Below, one piece after another: positions 33,486-42,060 of a DNA stretch of 64,000 bases (positions are counted from its first letter, which is position 1; the number at the start of each line of letters is the position of its first letter). The position numbers were made by a program, and so were the translations under genes. The notes beneath the pieces are model-generated. The model was not told the origin of the DNA and did not search any database. It saw only the letters and a list, made by a program, of their open reading frames with translations. The stretch comes from Actinopolymorpha pittospori (lineage in GTDB: Bacteria; Actinomycetota; Actinomycetes; Propionibacteriales; Actinopolymorphaceae), in contig NZ_JADBEM010000001.1 of assembly GCF_014873875.1 (NCBI RefSeq), forward strand, positions 7,750,001 through 7,814,000. The letters are read 5' to 3'.

Positions 33486-36182
33486 CTAGATCCGGACGAC
33501 GCGGGCACCGGGAACCGTGCCGACGTACCGGTCGGGTGCACAGGTCAGCAGGATCACCTGCCCGGTGGTCCCGGCCCGGGCGAGCAGCGCGCCCATCGCC
33601 TCGAGCCGGGCCGGGTCGGACCAGCCGAGCGCGTCGTCGAGCACCACCGGAACACCGCTGCCGTCCACCGCGGTCAGCCCGGCGATGGCGAGCCGGACGA
33701 TCGTCGCGAGCTGTTCGCGCGCTCCCGTCGACAACGACGACACCGGAAGGCGTAGCCCGTCGATGACCCGGGCCTCGACCTCCAGGTCGTCCCCGAGTGC
33801 CACTCCGAAGGACGAACCGTGCACCACCCGACCCAGGGCGTCGATCCGCGCGCGCAGTGGAGCGGCGTAGCGACGGCGAGACTCTGCCCGGTGCCGCTCG
33901 AGTGTGTCCCGGAGGCGACTCGCGGCGGCCGCCCGGCGGGCCAGGGTGTCGTGGTGTTGCTGGGCGTGGGCGAGATCGGCGTTCGCCCGCTCCACGGCGG
34001 AGGCGAGACCCTGGGCACCGGCCATCTCCAGCCTGCCCTCGACCAGTCGGAGCTCGTCCTGGAGTTCCTCGACCTGGCCGGCGAGCTGTTCGCGCAGCCG
34101 CGTCGCCTCGATCAACCGTTCGTCGAGCAGGTCGACGCCGCTCGCGGACATGGCGTCGGCGGCCTGCGCGAGTTCGGTCGCGATTCCCTCGGCCTCGGCC
34201 GCGGCCTTGCGGACCGCCTCGGCGAGGGTGTCGTCGGCGCGCTCCTCGCGGGCGAGCAGCAGGCTCGTGCGAGCGTCGTCACAACGCTCGACCGCCTGCT
34301 CGGCACGGACCCGGGTCTCGGTCGCCTCCTCCCGCGCGGCTTCGAACTCCTTGCGAACGGCGGCCTCGGCGGTCTCGGCATCGGTCGACACCTGGGTCGC
34401 CGCGGACTCCTCCTCCTGGGCGCGGACGAGTGCGGTACGGGTGGCCTCGATGGTGTCGGGCACCGGCGGCTCGACCATCGCGTCCCCGGCCGCATCCTCC
34501 GCCGTGTCCTCGGCGGGGTCCCCCGCCGCGCTCACGGGTTCGACGGCCCCGGCGACGCGTGCCGCCAGGACGTCGCGTTCGGCGATCAGCTCCTCGAACG
34601 TGCGCCCGTCGAGGCGTCGGGTCAGCGTCTCGCGCGCACCGGCGAGGGCTCGTTCGGCCTCGACGCGGGCGCGACCGGCCCGGCGGACAGCCGCGATGTC
34701 GGCCTGGCCGAGTTCGGCGAGGAGCCGGCTCTCCGTGTGCTCGGCCCGCGCACACGCCGCGGCGAGTTCGGCGGCCCCCGCGCCAGGACGCACGGTCAGC
34801 TCCACCAGATCACCCACGCGTACGGTCGTGTCGCGTTCGACGACGACCTCGGCGGGAGACTCGGCGGACTCGGTGAGCCCGTCGAGTGGCTCGCCGGCCA
34901 CCTCGATCTCACCGGGGCCGAGCCGGCGTACGACGAGCGTGGGCGATCCAGCGGTCAGCGCCGCCTGGGCCGCGAGGACCTCCAGGTGGGCGGCCTCCGC
35001 CGCCTCCACGGCCACCGCGTCGACCGGGGAGCGTTGCAACGCGGCCGCGGCCTGGTGTTCCTGGGACCGCGCGTCCTCGACAGCGGCGAGCCGCGCCTCG
35101 AGTTCGGTCAGGTCGGACCGGTCGCGCAGTCGGGTGAGGTGCACGTCGAGGCTGCGTACGACGGCCCGCTGGGTGGCGTGCTCCTGCCGCGCGGCGTGCA
35201 GCCGGGTCGTGGCTGCCTGCCATTCCCGCTCGGCGGTGTGCAGGGTGAGGCGGGCGCGGCGGGCCGCCTCGAGGGCGGTGGTGGCCGCCTCCTCCCGCTG
35301 GCGCACCTCCCCGACCAACGTCTCGCGGCGTTCGCGTTCGCCACCGGCCGCGTCGAGGTGCTGGGTCGCGAGCTCGGAGTCGCGGCGGAGGCGTTCGACC
35401 TGACCGATGAGCTCGTCCGCGGCGTGCCGCCGGCTCTCGAGTTCGGCGACGCGCAGCCGTTGCTCGGCGAGCCGGGTGGCCAGCGTGCCGCGGTCCCGAC
35501 CGAGCCGCTCCGCCCGGGTGACGTCCTGTTCGACCTCGGCCAGCCCGGCCGTGGCCTCCTCGAGGCGGGCCTGCTGCTCGTCCCTGCGGGTCACGGCCTC
35601 CGCGTAGTCTCCGGTCGGCCGGCCGGTGCGGGTGAAGTAGCGGAGGTACTCGGTCTCGACCGCCGTCACGAGCGGGACGGACGCGCCATGGTCGACCTCT
35701 CCACCGGCGGCCTCGTCCAGGGCGGTGAGCACGGCCGCGACGGATCCGGCCGCGGGCACCGCGAGGGCATGCTCCTGGCCGACCACGAGGGCGGTCCACA
35801 GGGTCTGGTCGACGTGCTCGCGGAAGAGTCGGACGGCCTCGTCATGGGCCTCACGACCGGTCCAGGTGCGCCCGTCCGGCTCCGTCCGCAGCTCGGTGGC
35901 GCGCTGCCGGAACCACTGCTTGCGATAGTGGACCCTGGTCTCGCCGAGGGTGACCTCCGCCTCGACCTCACTGCCGACGTCACGCCCGACCGGCTGGACC
36001 GACCGCAGCTTCGCCGCCTTGGAGTCGTCCGGCAGCTCGAAGAGCAGGGCGAGCGCCTCCAGCAGGCTGGACTTGCCGGTCTCGTTGTCGCCCACCACGA
36101 CGGTGACGCCGGTCTCGTCGAAGGTGAGCTCCCGCTCGACGACGCCACGGAAGTCGCGCATCGCCAGCCGGTGCAGTCTCAC
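33486..36182 (-). CDS. SMC-like ATPase of the SbcC/YhaN type
   Basis: An 898-aa ATPase with globular ends and a long coiled coil, partner of the nuclease encoded upstream; such pairs process DNA ends and hairpins. Walker A is VVGDNETGKSSLLEAL (about 30-45); the ABC signature is SSLSTGAREQLATIV; Walker B is PVVLDDALGWSD near the end. The coiled-coil residues 200-780 are rich in Ala, Arg and Glu. I see no CxxC hook in the middle, unlike SbcC/Rad50, so it is closer to YhaN. The GTG start overlaps the stop of the nuclease gene by 4 bp (GTGA): translational coupling. Confidence 0.85.
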   Translation of the reverse strand: MRLHRLAMRDFRGVVERELTFDETGVTVVVGDNETGKSSLLEALALLFELPDDSKAAKLRSVQPVGRDVGSEVEAEVTLGETRVHYRKQWFRQRATELRTEPDGRTWTGREAHDEAVRLFREHVDQTLWTALVVGQEHALAVPAAGSVAAVLTALDEAAGGEVDHGASVPLVTAVETEYLRYFTRTGRPTGDYAEAVTRRDEQQARLEEATAGLAEVEQDVTRAERLGRDRGTLATRLAEQRLRVAELESRRHAADELIGQVERLRRDSELATQHLDAAGGERERRETLVGEVRQREEAATTALEAARRARLTLHTAEREWQAATTRLHAARQEHATQRAVVRSLDVHLTRLRDRSDLTELEARLAAVEDARSQEHQAAAALQRSPVDAVAVEAAEAAHLEVLAAQAALTAGSPTLVVRRLGPGEIEVAGEPLDGLTESAESPAEVVVERDTTVRVGDLVELTVRPGAGAAELAAACARAEHTESRLLAELGQADIAAVRRAGRARVEAERALAGARETLTRRLDGRTFEELIAERDVLAARVAGAVEPVSAAGDPAEDTAEDAAGDAMVEPPVPDTIEATRTALVRAQEEESAATQVSTDAETAEAAVRKEFEAAREEATETRVRAEQAVERCDDARTSLLLAREERADDTLAEAVRKAAAEAEGIATELAQAADAMSASGVDLLDERLIEATRLREQLAGQVEELQDELRLVEGRLEMAGAQGLASAVERANADLAHAQQHHDTLARRAAAASRLRDTLERHRAESRRRYAAPLRARIDALGRVVHGSSFGVALGDDLEVEARVIDGLRLPVSSLSTGAREQLATIVRLAIAGLTAVDGSGVPVVLDDALGWSDPARLEAMGALLARAGTTGQVILLTCAPDRYVGTVPGARVVRI

Positions 36183-37369
36183 GCCGCTCCCCCGGCCAGC
36201 CGGTGCAGGAGCGCGAGCGCGTCGGCCGCGCTGGCGGCGTCGTCGGTGCCGCTCGCCACCGCGAGGCGAAGCTCCTCCATCGCCGCCCGGGCGGGACCGC
36301 TCACGGGTAGATGGTCGAGCGCCGCGTCATCGGGGGTCACCCCGACGTCCCAGTGCCGGTTCCAGCGCTGGATCGCGGCGTAGACCTCCTGCTGGGCGTC
36401 GACCAGCATCTCCAGCCGGGTCAGGCCGGAGACCGAGAGGGTGCCGCGGACGCCGAGGCGTACGACGGTCCGGGTCTTGTCGGGCTGCTCACCGAGCCAG
36501 GAGGCGAGGCTGTCGAGGGACTCGTCGCCGTCGACCTCGACGACGCGGGACAGCAGCCGCCAGGTGCCGACGCGTTCGGGGGTGACGGTGCGGGCCGAGG
36601 CGTCCGTGCCATGGCGAAGCTCCACCACCAGCACCTCGCCGGGATGGTCCTCCTCGGGCCGCGTGGGCTCCGGCGTCCCGGCGTACCAGATCCGGCCCGA
36701 GTCGCCCACGGAGGTGAGGGAGTGCCGGTCCCCGAGGGCGGCGTAGTGGATCCGCCCCTCGGCGATGGCCCGCTCCAGCGCCTCACGTCGGATCAGCGCG
36801 GGCTCGTCGAGGTCGGGCGCGAGCGAGTCGACCTGGCCGTGTCCGACGACAACCCGCAGCACACCCGGAGCCGGTGGGTCGGACGCGACCTCGGCCAGCG
36901 GGTCGGCCAGTGGCCTGCGGGTACGCCACGGAGCGCCCACCACCTCCACGCCGTCGACCGGTCGCCGCGGGGTGGTGTCGCGGAGCACGTCGACATGCTT
37001 GGGCAGGTGGGCGGCCAGGGTCGGGCTCGTCCACACCGATCCCGGCTCGAGCGAGTCGTGGTTGCCCGGTAACAGATAGACCGGGCACGCGATGCCTCGC
37101 AGCGCCTCACAGGCACGCAGGACGACCTGGCGGTCGACCTGGTTGGCGTCGAAAACGTCGCCGGCGACCACGACGAAGGCCGCTCCGGTCCGGGCAGCGA
37201 CCGCGCCGATGCGTTCGATCGCGTCAAGCCGCGCCTGCCCGTAACGGGCCTGGGCCTCCGGGCCGAGAAAGCGACGCATCATCCCGAGCTGCCAGTCACC
37301 GGAATGCAGAAACCTGACCCCCGCACCTGCCGGCGGGTGGGGAACACTCGTGGTGGACGTCACGACCAT
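36179..37369 (-). CDS. DNA repair exonuclease, SbcD/YhaO-type metallophosphoesterase
   Basis: A 396-aa Mre11-type nuclease. Metal-site motifs: FLHSGDWQLG (DxQ in place of DxH, a known variant in this subfamily), VVAGDVFDAN, LLPGNHDS, VVVGHGQV and YAALGDRHSL. The C-terminal capping domain (about 270-390) has no clear similarity. The frame is open far upstream of the ATG at 37369, where an SD is weak; a GTG one or two codons in is possible. Forms a two-gene unit with the SMC-like ATPase, and is divergent from a phosphatase gene that may join the same process. Confidence 0.86.
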   Translation of the reverse strand: MVVTSTTSVPHPPAGAGVRFLHSGDWQLGMMRRFLGPEAQARYGQARLDAIERIGAVAARTGAAFVVVAGDVFDANQVDRQVVLRACEALRGIACPVYLLPGNHDSLEPGSVWTSPTLAAHLPKHVDVLRDTTPRRPVDGVEVVGAPWRTRRPLADPLAEVASDPPAPGVLRVVVGHGQVDSLAPDLDEPALIRREALERAIAEGRIHYAALGDRHSLTSVGDSGRIWYAGTPEPTRPEEDHPGEVLVVELRHGTDASARTVTPERVGTWRLLSRVVEVDGDESLDSLASWLGEQPDKTRTVVRLGVRGTLSVSGLTRLEMLVDAQQEVYAAIQRWNRHWDVGVTPDDAALDHLPVSGPARAAMEELRLAVASGTDDAASAADALALLHRLAGGAA

Positions 37370-37456
37370 GGTGATCAGCACGCTAGCGGGGGCCGCCGAC
37401 ACCCGACTCGCCGCCACGCCCACGACTGGTGATCTCGGTCCTGGGAAACTTGGGCC

Positions 37457-38014
37457 ATGCCAGAGCCGGACGGTCCCACCACCCGCACACCGGACCGTGA
37501 CGCGACGAACGGTCGCACCACGATCGCCGTCGTCGACCTCGACGGTGTGCTGGCCGACGTACGCCACCGCCTCCACCACCTCCAACGCCATCCCAAGGAC
37601 TGGGCCGCGTTCTTCGCGCGGGCGGAGTCGGACCCACCGCTGGCGGAGGGCTTCGCGGTCGCCCGCGAACTCGCCGAACGCCACCAGGTGGTCTACCTGT
37701 CGGGGCGGCCCGAGCGCTGCCGCGCCGCCACCGAACGCTGGCTGACCAGGTACGACGCCCCCGTGGGCAAGCTGATCCTGCGACGTGACGGCGACCGTCG
37801 TCCGGCCCGCCGGACGAAGCTCGGTGAGCTGTCTCGGCTCGCCGACAGACACGACGTGGTCGTCATCGTCGACGACGATCCCGCGGTCTGCGCGGCGGCC
37901 AGGGAGGCCGGATTCCCCGTCTTCGAAGCCACCTGGGGCCGCGACGACGGAGCGGCAAACCAGGTGCGGACACGAACGCTGTTCGACGCGCAGGAGAACG
38001 ACGGTCGCACATAA
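37457..38014 (+). CDS. HAD phosphatase resembling polynucleotide 3'-phosphatase
   Basis: A 185-aa HAD-like protein. The nucleophile motif is VVDLDGVLADVRHRLHHL, close to the phosphatase domain of T4 polynucleotide kinase; the second motif is VYLSGRPERCRAAT and the acidic pair is VVIVDDDPAVC. No kinase domain is present. Activity on a nucleic-acid end is inferred from this resemblance and from the divergent nuclease/ATPase pair only 87 bp away. The N-terminal 20 residues are polar and variable. Confidence 0.7.
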   Translation: MPEPDGPTTRTPDRDATNGRTTIAVVDLDGVLADVRHRLHHLQRHPKDWAAFFARAESDPPLAEGFAVARELAERHQVVYLSGRPERCRAATERWLTRYDAPVGKLILRRDGDRRPARRTKLGELSRLADRHDVVVIVDDDPAVCAAAREAGFPVFEATWGRDDGAANQVRTRTLFDAQENDGRT

Positions 38015-38109
38015 GTGCGGCCGCGGCTCGTCCACGGATCGAAACACCGGTAGGCCCTGCCACGGTCATCAAACGGCCATCGCGAGATTGACGAATCGTT
38101 GCGATCCAG

Positions 38110-38138
38110 TTGTTAACGAAACGATCACGTCGTACAGT
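38110..38138 (+). promoter_or_regulatory. Promoter of the riboswitch-controlled Rpf gene
   Basis: TTGTTA (38110-38115), a 17-bp spacer and TACAGT (38133-38138) form a good vegetative promoter; transcription would begin near 38145, at the start of the riboswitch. Confidence 0.65.
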
Positions 38139-38145
38139 CAGTCCC

Positions 38146-38352
38146 GGTCGCGCCGAGATGGGGGCGGCTACGACCCGCTTCGCCTAACTCCGCCCGGCGG
38201 TTGTCGTCACAGCCGAAAACTTCGTTCGGGCGGAGACGGAGGAACCACTTACGGATCCCCCTGCATGGGGTCCTGGGGTGAAGCCGCTACGGCGGCCGGG
38301 CAATCCTCTCGCCCGAATCCGACAGCTCACTCCGCAGGCGACGAGAGGGAAC
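38146..38352 (+). promoter_or_regulatory. c-di-AMP (ydaO/yuaA) riboswitch
   Basis: The leader contains, in order, the conserved ydaO blocks: CGCCTAACTCCGCCCGGC, GGAGGAACCA, TGGGGTGAA, GCCGGGCAATCCTCT and GCCCGAATCCGACAGCTCAC, closing with CGCAGGCGACGAGAGG. This is the standard actinobacterial form, which sits before cell-wall hydrolase (rpf-type) genes and turns them off when c-di-AMP is bound. It ends eight bases before the ATG, so the expression platform would involve a terminator-like or ribosome-site-sequestering fold close to the start codon. Confidence 0.93.
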
Positions 38353-38360
38353 GGATCAGC

Positions 38361-39050
38361 ATGCCCTACAAGGCAAAGCATCGAGGGAAGAGTCGATCCC
38401 GCGCTGTCGCCAAGCGAGTCACCCAGACCGCGGCGGTCACCGGTGTCGCGGCCGCGGTTCCCGTCGTCGGGCTCACCGCCACGGCCAACGCCGCCACAGT
38501 CGACACCTGGGAGCGTCTCGCCCAGTGTGAGAGCAGCGGCAACTGGAGCATCAACACCGGCAACGGCTTCTACGGCGGACTGCAGTTCACCCGGTCGACC
38601 TGGCGCGCGTTCGGCGGCCTGAAGTACGCCTCCCGCGCCGACTACGCCACCAAGTCCGAGCAGATCGCGATCGCCGAGAAGGTGCTCGACGGTCAGGGCT
38701 GGGGTGCCTGGCCGGCCTGCTCGAGCAAGCTCGGCCTCGGTTCGAACGACAAGGGCGGCGACCCCGGTTCGCCGCCGAGCCGCACGCAGGAGCGCCAGCG
38801 TGACGACTCGAGCTCACGCGCCACCCGCGGTTCGGAGCGGCCGAAGCTCAAGACCGTGAGCACCAAGACGACGAACCGGAAGGTCGCCGCGGGTGCGACC
38901 TACATCATCCGGGCCGGCGACTCGCTGTCCACGATCGCCCAGGCCCAGAACGTCGAGGGTGGCTGGCGAGCGCTGTGGAAGCTCAACCGCAGCCTGGTCG
39001 GCGGCAACCCCAACCTCATCTTCCCCAACGAGAAGATCCGTCTGAGCTGA
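38361..39050 (+). CDS. Resuscitation-promoting factor-like transglycosylase with LysM
   Basis: A 229-aa secreted peptidoglycan hydrolase. It has a basic N-terminus and hydrophobic signal segment ending in ATANAA, then an Rpf domain (about 45-125) with the catalytic Glu in LAQCESSGNWSINTG and FYGGLQFTRSTWRAFGG, a Ser/Arg/Lys-rich linker, and a C-terminal LysM module (YIIRAGDSLSTIAQAQ). Rpf proteins cleave cell-wall glycan and help dormant cells regrow. The gene is controlled by the c-di-AMP riboswitch just upstream; the frame continues upstream through the riboswitch but is not used. GAGGGAA lies nine bases before the ATG. A strong terminator follows. Confidence 0.92.
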   Translation: MPYKAKHRGKSRSRAVAKRVTQTAAVTGVAAAVPVVGLTATANAATVDTWERLAQCESSGNWSINTGNGFYGGLQFTRSTWRAFGGLKYASRADYATKSEQIAIAEKVLDGQGWGAWPACSSKLGLGSNDKGGDPGSPPSRTQERQRDDSSSRATRGSERPKLKTVSTKTTNRKVAAGATYIIRAGDSLSTIAQAQNVEGGWRALWKLNRSLVGGNPNLIFPNEKIRLS

Positions 39051-39078
39051 CCGTTCCCCCCCCCCGTCAGCGACGAGG

Positions 39079-39113
39079 AAGCGCCCCACCTGTGCGCACA
39101 GGTGGGGCGCTTT
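39079..39113 (+). terminator. Rho-independent terminator
   Basis: AAGCGCCCCACCTGTG pairs perfectly with CACAGGTGGGGCGCTT around CG, followed by T and GTG. It ends the riboswitch-controlled Rpf transcript 28 bp after the stop. The 277 bp to the next gene hold only a TTGACA-like box at 39291-39296. Confidence 0.92.
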
Positions 39114-39390
39114 CGTGTCCACGGACGACCACGTCCGGATACGACTCCCCCACCGACTTCGCGGACCTGGGCCCGAGTCGCACGTCGACCTCTGCGCGGT
39201 CAGGTGTCCCGGCACGCAGAATGAGATGTCGACGTTTCGCCGTCCGTGTTTCGCGATCTCTCTGGCGTCGAGATCCGCGGCGTGCTGACATTGACAGTGG
39301 CGAAGCGACACAGTTCCGAACCGATGCCGAACCCGTCGAGTCCCGGCCCGGCTCAGTACGCGGGACAGATCCGGAAGGGTTGTTGATCCG

Positions 39391-40467
39391 TTGACGACGC
39401 AGGCCGGGACCTCCGTCCCCTACGCACTCACCCGGCTCGGCGTCATCATGTCGCCAGAGCCCGACAACGAGTTCGAGACCGAGGGCGTCCTCAATCCGGC
39501 CAGCGGACGCACCCAGGACGGCCGCCTGCACCTACTGCCCCGGCTGGTCGCACAGGGCAACGTCTCCCGCGTCGGGCTCGCCGAGGTCACCTACGCCGAC
39601 GGCGTACCCCACGGTGTCGTCCGCCGGGGCATCGCGCTCTCCCCCGACGAGGGGTGGGAACGCGGCCTGAACAACGCCGGCGTGGAGGATCCGCGCGTCA
39701 CCTGGGTACCGAGCCTCGGCCTGCACCTGATGACCTACGTCGCCTACGGCCCCCTCGGTCCCAAGCTCGCCCTCGCGGTGTCCGACGACCTGCTCACCTG
39801 GCACCGGATGGGGCCGCTGCACTTCGAGTACCAACCCGACCTCGACACCGACCTGAACCTCTTCCCCAACAAGGACGCGGTCTTCTTTCCCGAAGCCGTA
39901 CCCGGTCCGGACGGTGAGCCGGCATACGCCATGCTGCACCGACCGATGTGGGACCTCGGTTGGTTCCGCCCCGGCGAGGGCGTCCACCTCCCCGCGGGTC
40001 TGGAGGACGAGCGGCCGGGTATCTGGGTCTCCTACGTGCCGGTGGCCTCGGTCGATCGCGACCTCCGGGCTCTCGTCCATCTGCACGACCATCAACTCGT
40101 CGCGCTGTCGGCGTACCCGTTCGAGGAGCTGAAGATCGGCGCGGGCCCTCCTCCCCTGCGGGTCGACGAGGGCTGGCTGCTGATCCACCACGGGGTGAGC
40201 GGCCACATCCCGCCGGGGTGGGACCCGCGAACCCAACAGGTGACCTACGGCGCGGGCGCGATGCTGCTCGACCCACTCGACGTCACCCGGGTGCTGGCCC
40301 GCACGTCCGAACCTGTCCTGGTGCCAGAGACCGACGACGAGCGCACCGGCACGGTCGCCAACGTCGTGTTCCCGACCGCGATCGAACGTGTCCACGGCCA
40401 GGCCTACGTGTTCTACGGCATGGCGGACGCGCGGATCGGTGTCGCCCGGCTGGACCCTACGACGTAG
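39391..40467 (+). CDS. GH130-family mannoside phosphorylase-like protein
   Basis: A 358-aa five-bladed beta-propeller enzyme of glycoside hydrolase family 130, which phosphorolyses beta-mannosidic links (or hydrolyses them in some groups). Family signatures: NPASGRTQDG, AGVEDPRVTW (catalytic acid Asp region), NKDAVFFPEAV, LIHHGVSG and FYGMADARIG. The start is a TTG: the family segment LTRLGVIMSPE is preceded by only 13 codons, with GGAAGGG upstream, and the first in-frame ATG would remove that segment. Cytoplasmic, no signal. Monocistronic. Confidence 0.85.
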   Translation: MTTQAGTSVPYALTRLGVIMSPEPDNEFETEGVLNPASGRTQDGRLHLLPRLVAQGNVSRVGLAEVTYADGVPHGVVRRGIALSPDEGWERGLNNAGVEDPRVTWVPSLGLHLMTYVAYGPLGPKLALAVSDDLLTWHRMGPLHFEYQPDLDTDLNLFPNKDAVFFPEAVPGPDGEPAYAMLHRPMWDLGWFRPGEGVHLPAGLEDERPGIWVSYVPVASVDRDLRALVHLHDHQLVALSAYPFEELKIGAGPPPLRVDEGWLLIHHGVSGHIPPGWDPRTQQVTYGAGAMLLDPLDVTRVLARTSEPVLVPETDDERTGTVANVVFPTAIERVHGQAYVFYGMADARIGVARLDPTT

Positions 40468-40551
40468 TGCCGGCCGCGGTGTGTTCTCCTTCGCCCCGGC
40501 GTTGGCAAAATACGCGACGTGTGCGGACCGGCGCCCGCTAGGCTCGGGCCC

Positions 40552-42060
40552 GTGCCGCAGAAGATCGATCAGGACTTCCTCAGCCTCCCGCTCCGCACAC
40601 TTGCCGACGCCGCACTCGCCCGGGCGCGTGAGCTCGGTGCCGAGCACGCAGACTTCCGGCTCGAGCGCATCCGGGTGCAGAACCTCTCCCTCCGCGACGC
40701 CAGGTTGGAGGGCAGTCACGACGGCGAGGACACCGGCTTCGCCGTCCGGGTCATCCACGCCGGTACCTGGGGATTCGCCGCGAGCGTCGTCCTCACCCCG
40801 GAGGAGGCCGCGCGGGTCGCCGAGCGGGCCGTCGAGGTGGCGCGCGTCGCGGCCGGGATGAACGCCGAGCGCATCGAACTCGCCGACGAGCCGGTCTACG
40901 ACAACGTGACGTGGGTGTCGCCCTACGAGGTGGACCCGTTTTCGGTCGGTGAGGCCGAGAAGGTCGAGCGCCTCGCCGAGTGGAGCCGGCGACTGCTCGC
41001 GGGCGACGGCGTTGCCCACGTCGGCGCCACGCTCCGTCAGGTCAAGGAGCAGAAGTTCTACGCCGACAGCCACGGCACGGTGACGACCCAGCAGCGGGTC
41101 CGGCTCAACCCCGACGTCGAGGCCTACGGCAGCGATCCCGAGTCGGGCCGGTTCGACTCGATGCGGGTCCTCGCTCCCCCGGTCGGTCGGGGTTGGGAAT
41201 ACCTCAGCGATCCCGGCTACGAGTGGGACAACAAGCTCGCCGAACTGCCCGAGCTCCTGGTCGCCAAGCTGAAGGCGCCGACGGTGGAGGCGGGCACCTA
41301 CGACCTGGTCGTCGATCCGTCCAACCTCTGGCTCACCATCCACGAGTCGATCGGTCACGCGACCGAGCTCGACCGTGCGCTCGGCTACGAGGCCAACTAC
41401 GCGGGTACGTCGTTCGCCACGCCCGACAAGCTCGGCACCCTGAAGTACGGCTCGGAGTGCATGCACATCACCGGTGACCGCACGGTCGAGCACGGCCTGG
41501 CCTCCATCGGCTGGGACGACGAGGGCGTCGCGAGCCAGTCGTGGGACATCGTGAAGGACGGCGTCCTCGTCGGCTACCAACTCGACCGCCGGATCGCCCG
41601 CTCCTTCGGCTACGAACACTCCAACGGCTGTGCGTTCGCCGACTCCTCCTCCCACATCCCGGTGCAGCGGATGGCGAACGTCTCGCTCGCCCCGGCGGAG
41701 AACGGCCCGTCGACGGAGGAGCTGATCGCGGGTGTCGAGCGCGGCATCTACGTCGTCGGCGACCGGTCCTGGTCCATCGACATGCAGCGCTACAACTTCC
41801 AGTTCACCGGCCAGCGCTTCTACCGGATCGAGAACGGCCGGCTCGCCGGACAGCTGCGAGACGTCGCCTACCAGGCGACCACGACCGACTTCTGGGGTTC
41901 GATGGAGGCGGTGGGCGGCCCGCAGACCTGGGTGCTCGGCGGCGCCTTCAACTGCGGCAAGGCCCAGCCCGGCCAGGTCGCACCGGTGAGTCACGGCTGC
42001 CCCTCGGCACTGTTTCGAGGTGTCCGCATTCTCAACACGACGCAGGAATCAGGACGGTGA
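40552..42060 (+). CDS. tldD: Metalloprotease TldD
   Basis: Catalytic subunit (502 aa) of the heterodimeric TldD/TldE zinc protease, which trims partially unfolded peptides. The zinc motif is TIHESIGHATELDRALG (HExxxH), with a second ligand His region further on, and conserved VGYQLDRRIARSFG. The GTG at 40552 begins six bases after TAGGCT, a likely -10 box, suggesting a leaderless transcript; the frame is open 11 codons upstream. Its last four bases overlap the tldE start (GTGA). Confidence 0.92.
   Translation: MPQKIDQDFLSLPLRTLADAALARARELGAEHADFRLERIRVQNLSLRDARLEGSHDGEDTGFAVRVIHAGTWGFAASVVLTPEEAARVAERAVEVARVAAGMNAERIELADEPVYDNVTWVSPYEVDPFSVGEAEKVERLAEWSRRLLAGDGVAHVGATLRQVKEQKFYADSHGTVTTQQRVRLNPDVEAYGSDPESGRFDSMRVLAPPVGRGWEYLSDPGYEWDNKLAELPELLVAKLKAPTVEAGTYDLVVDPSNLWLTIHESIGHATELDRALGYEANYAGTSFATPDKLGTLKYGSECMHITGDRTVEHGLASIGWDDEGVASQSWDIVKDGVLVGYQLDRRIARSFGYEHSNGCAFADSSSHIPVQRMANVSLAPAENGPSTEELIAGVERGIYVVGDRSWSIDMQRYNFQFTGQRFYRIENGRLAGQLRDVAYQATTTDFWGSMEAVGGPQTWVLGGAFNCGKAQPGQVAPVSHGCPSALFRGVRILNTTQESGR

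Noticed and set aside
33797..36383. Very long open frames on the + strand over the SMC-like ATPase gene
   Set aside because: High GC leaves antisense frames open; the minus-strand gene has clear Walker and signature motifs and these frames show none.
39532..41994. A 2.4-kb minus-strand frame over the GH130 and tldD genes
   Set aside because: Antisense to two genes with unmistakable family motifs; no recognisable domain.
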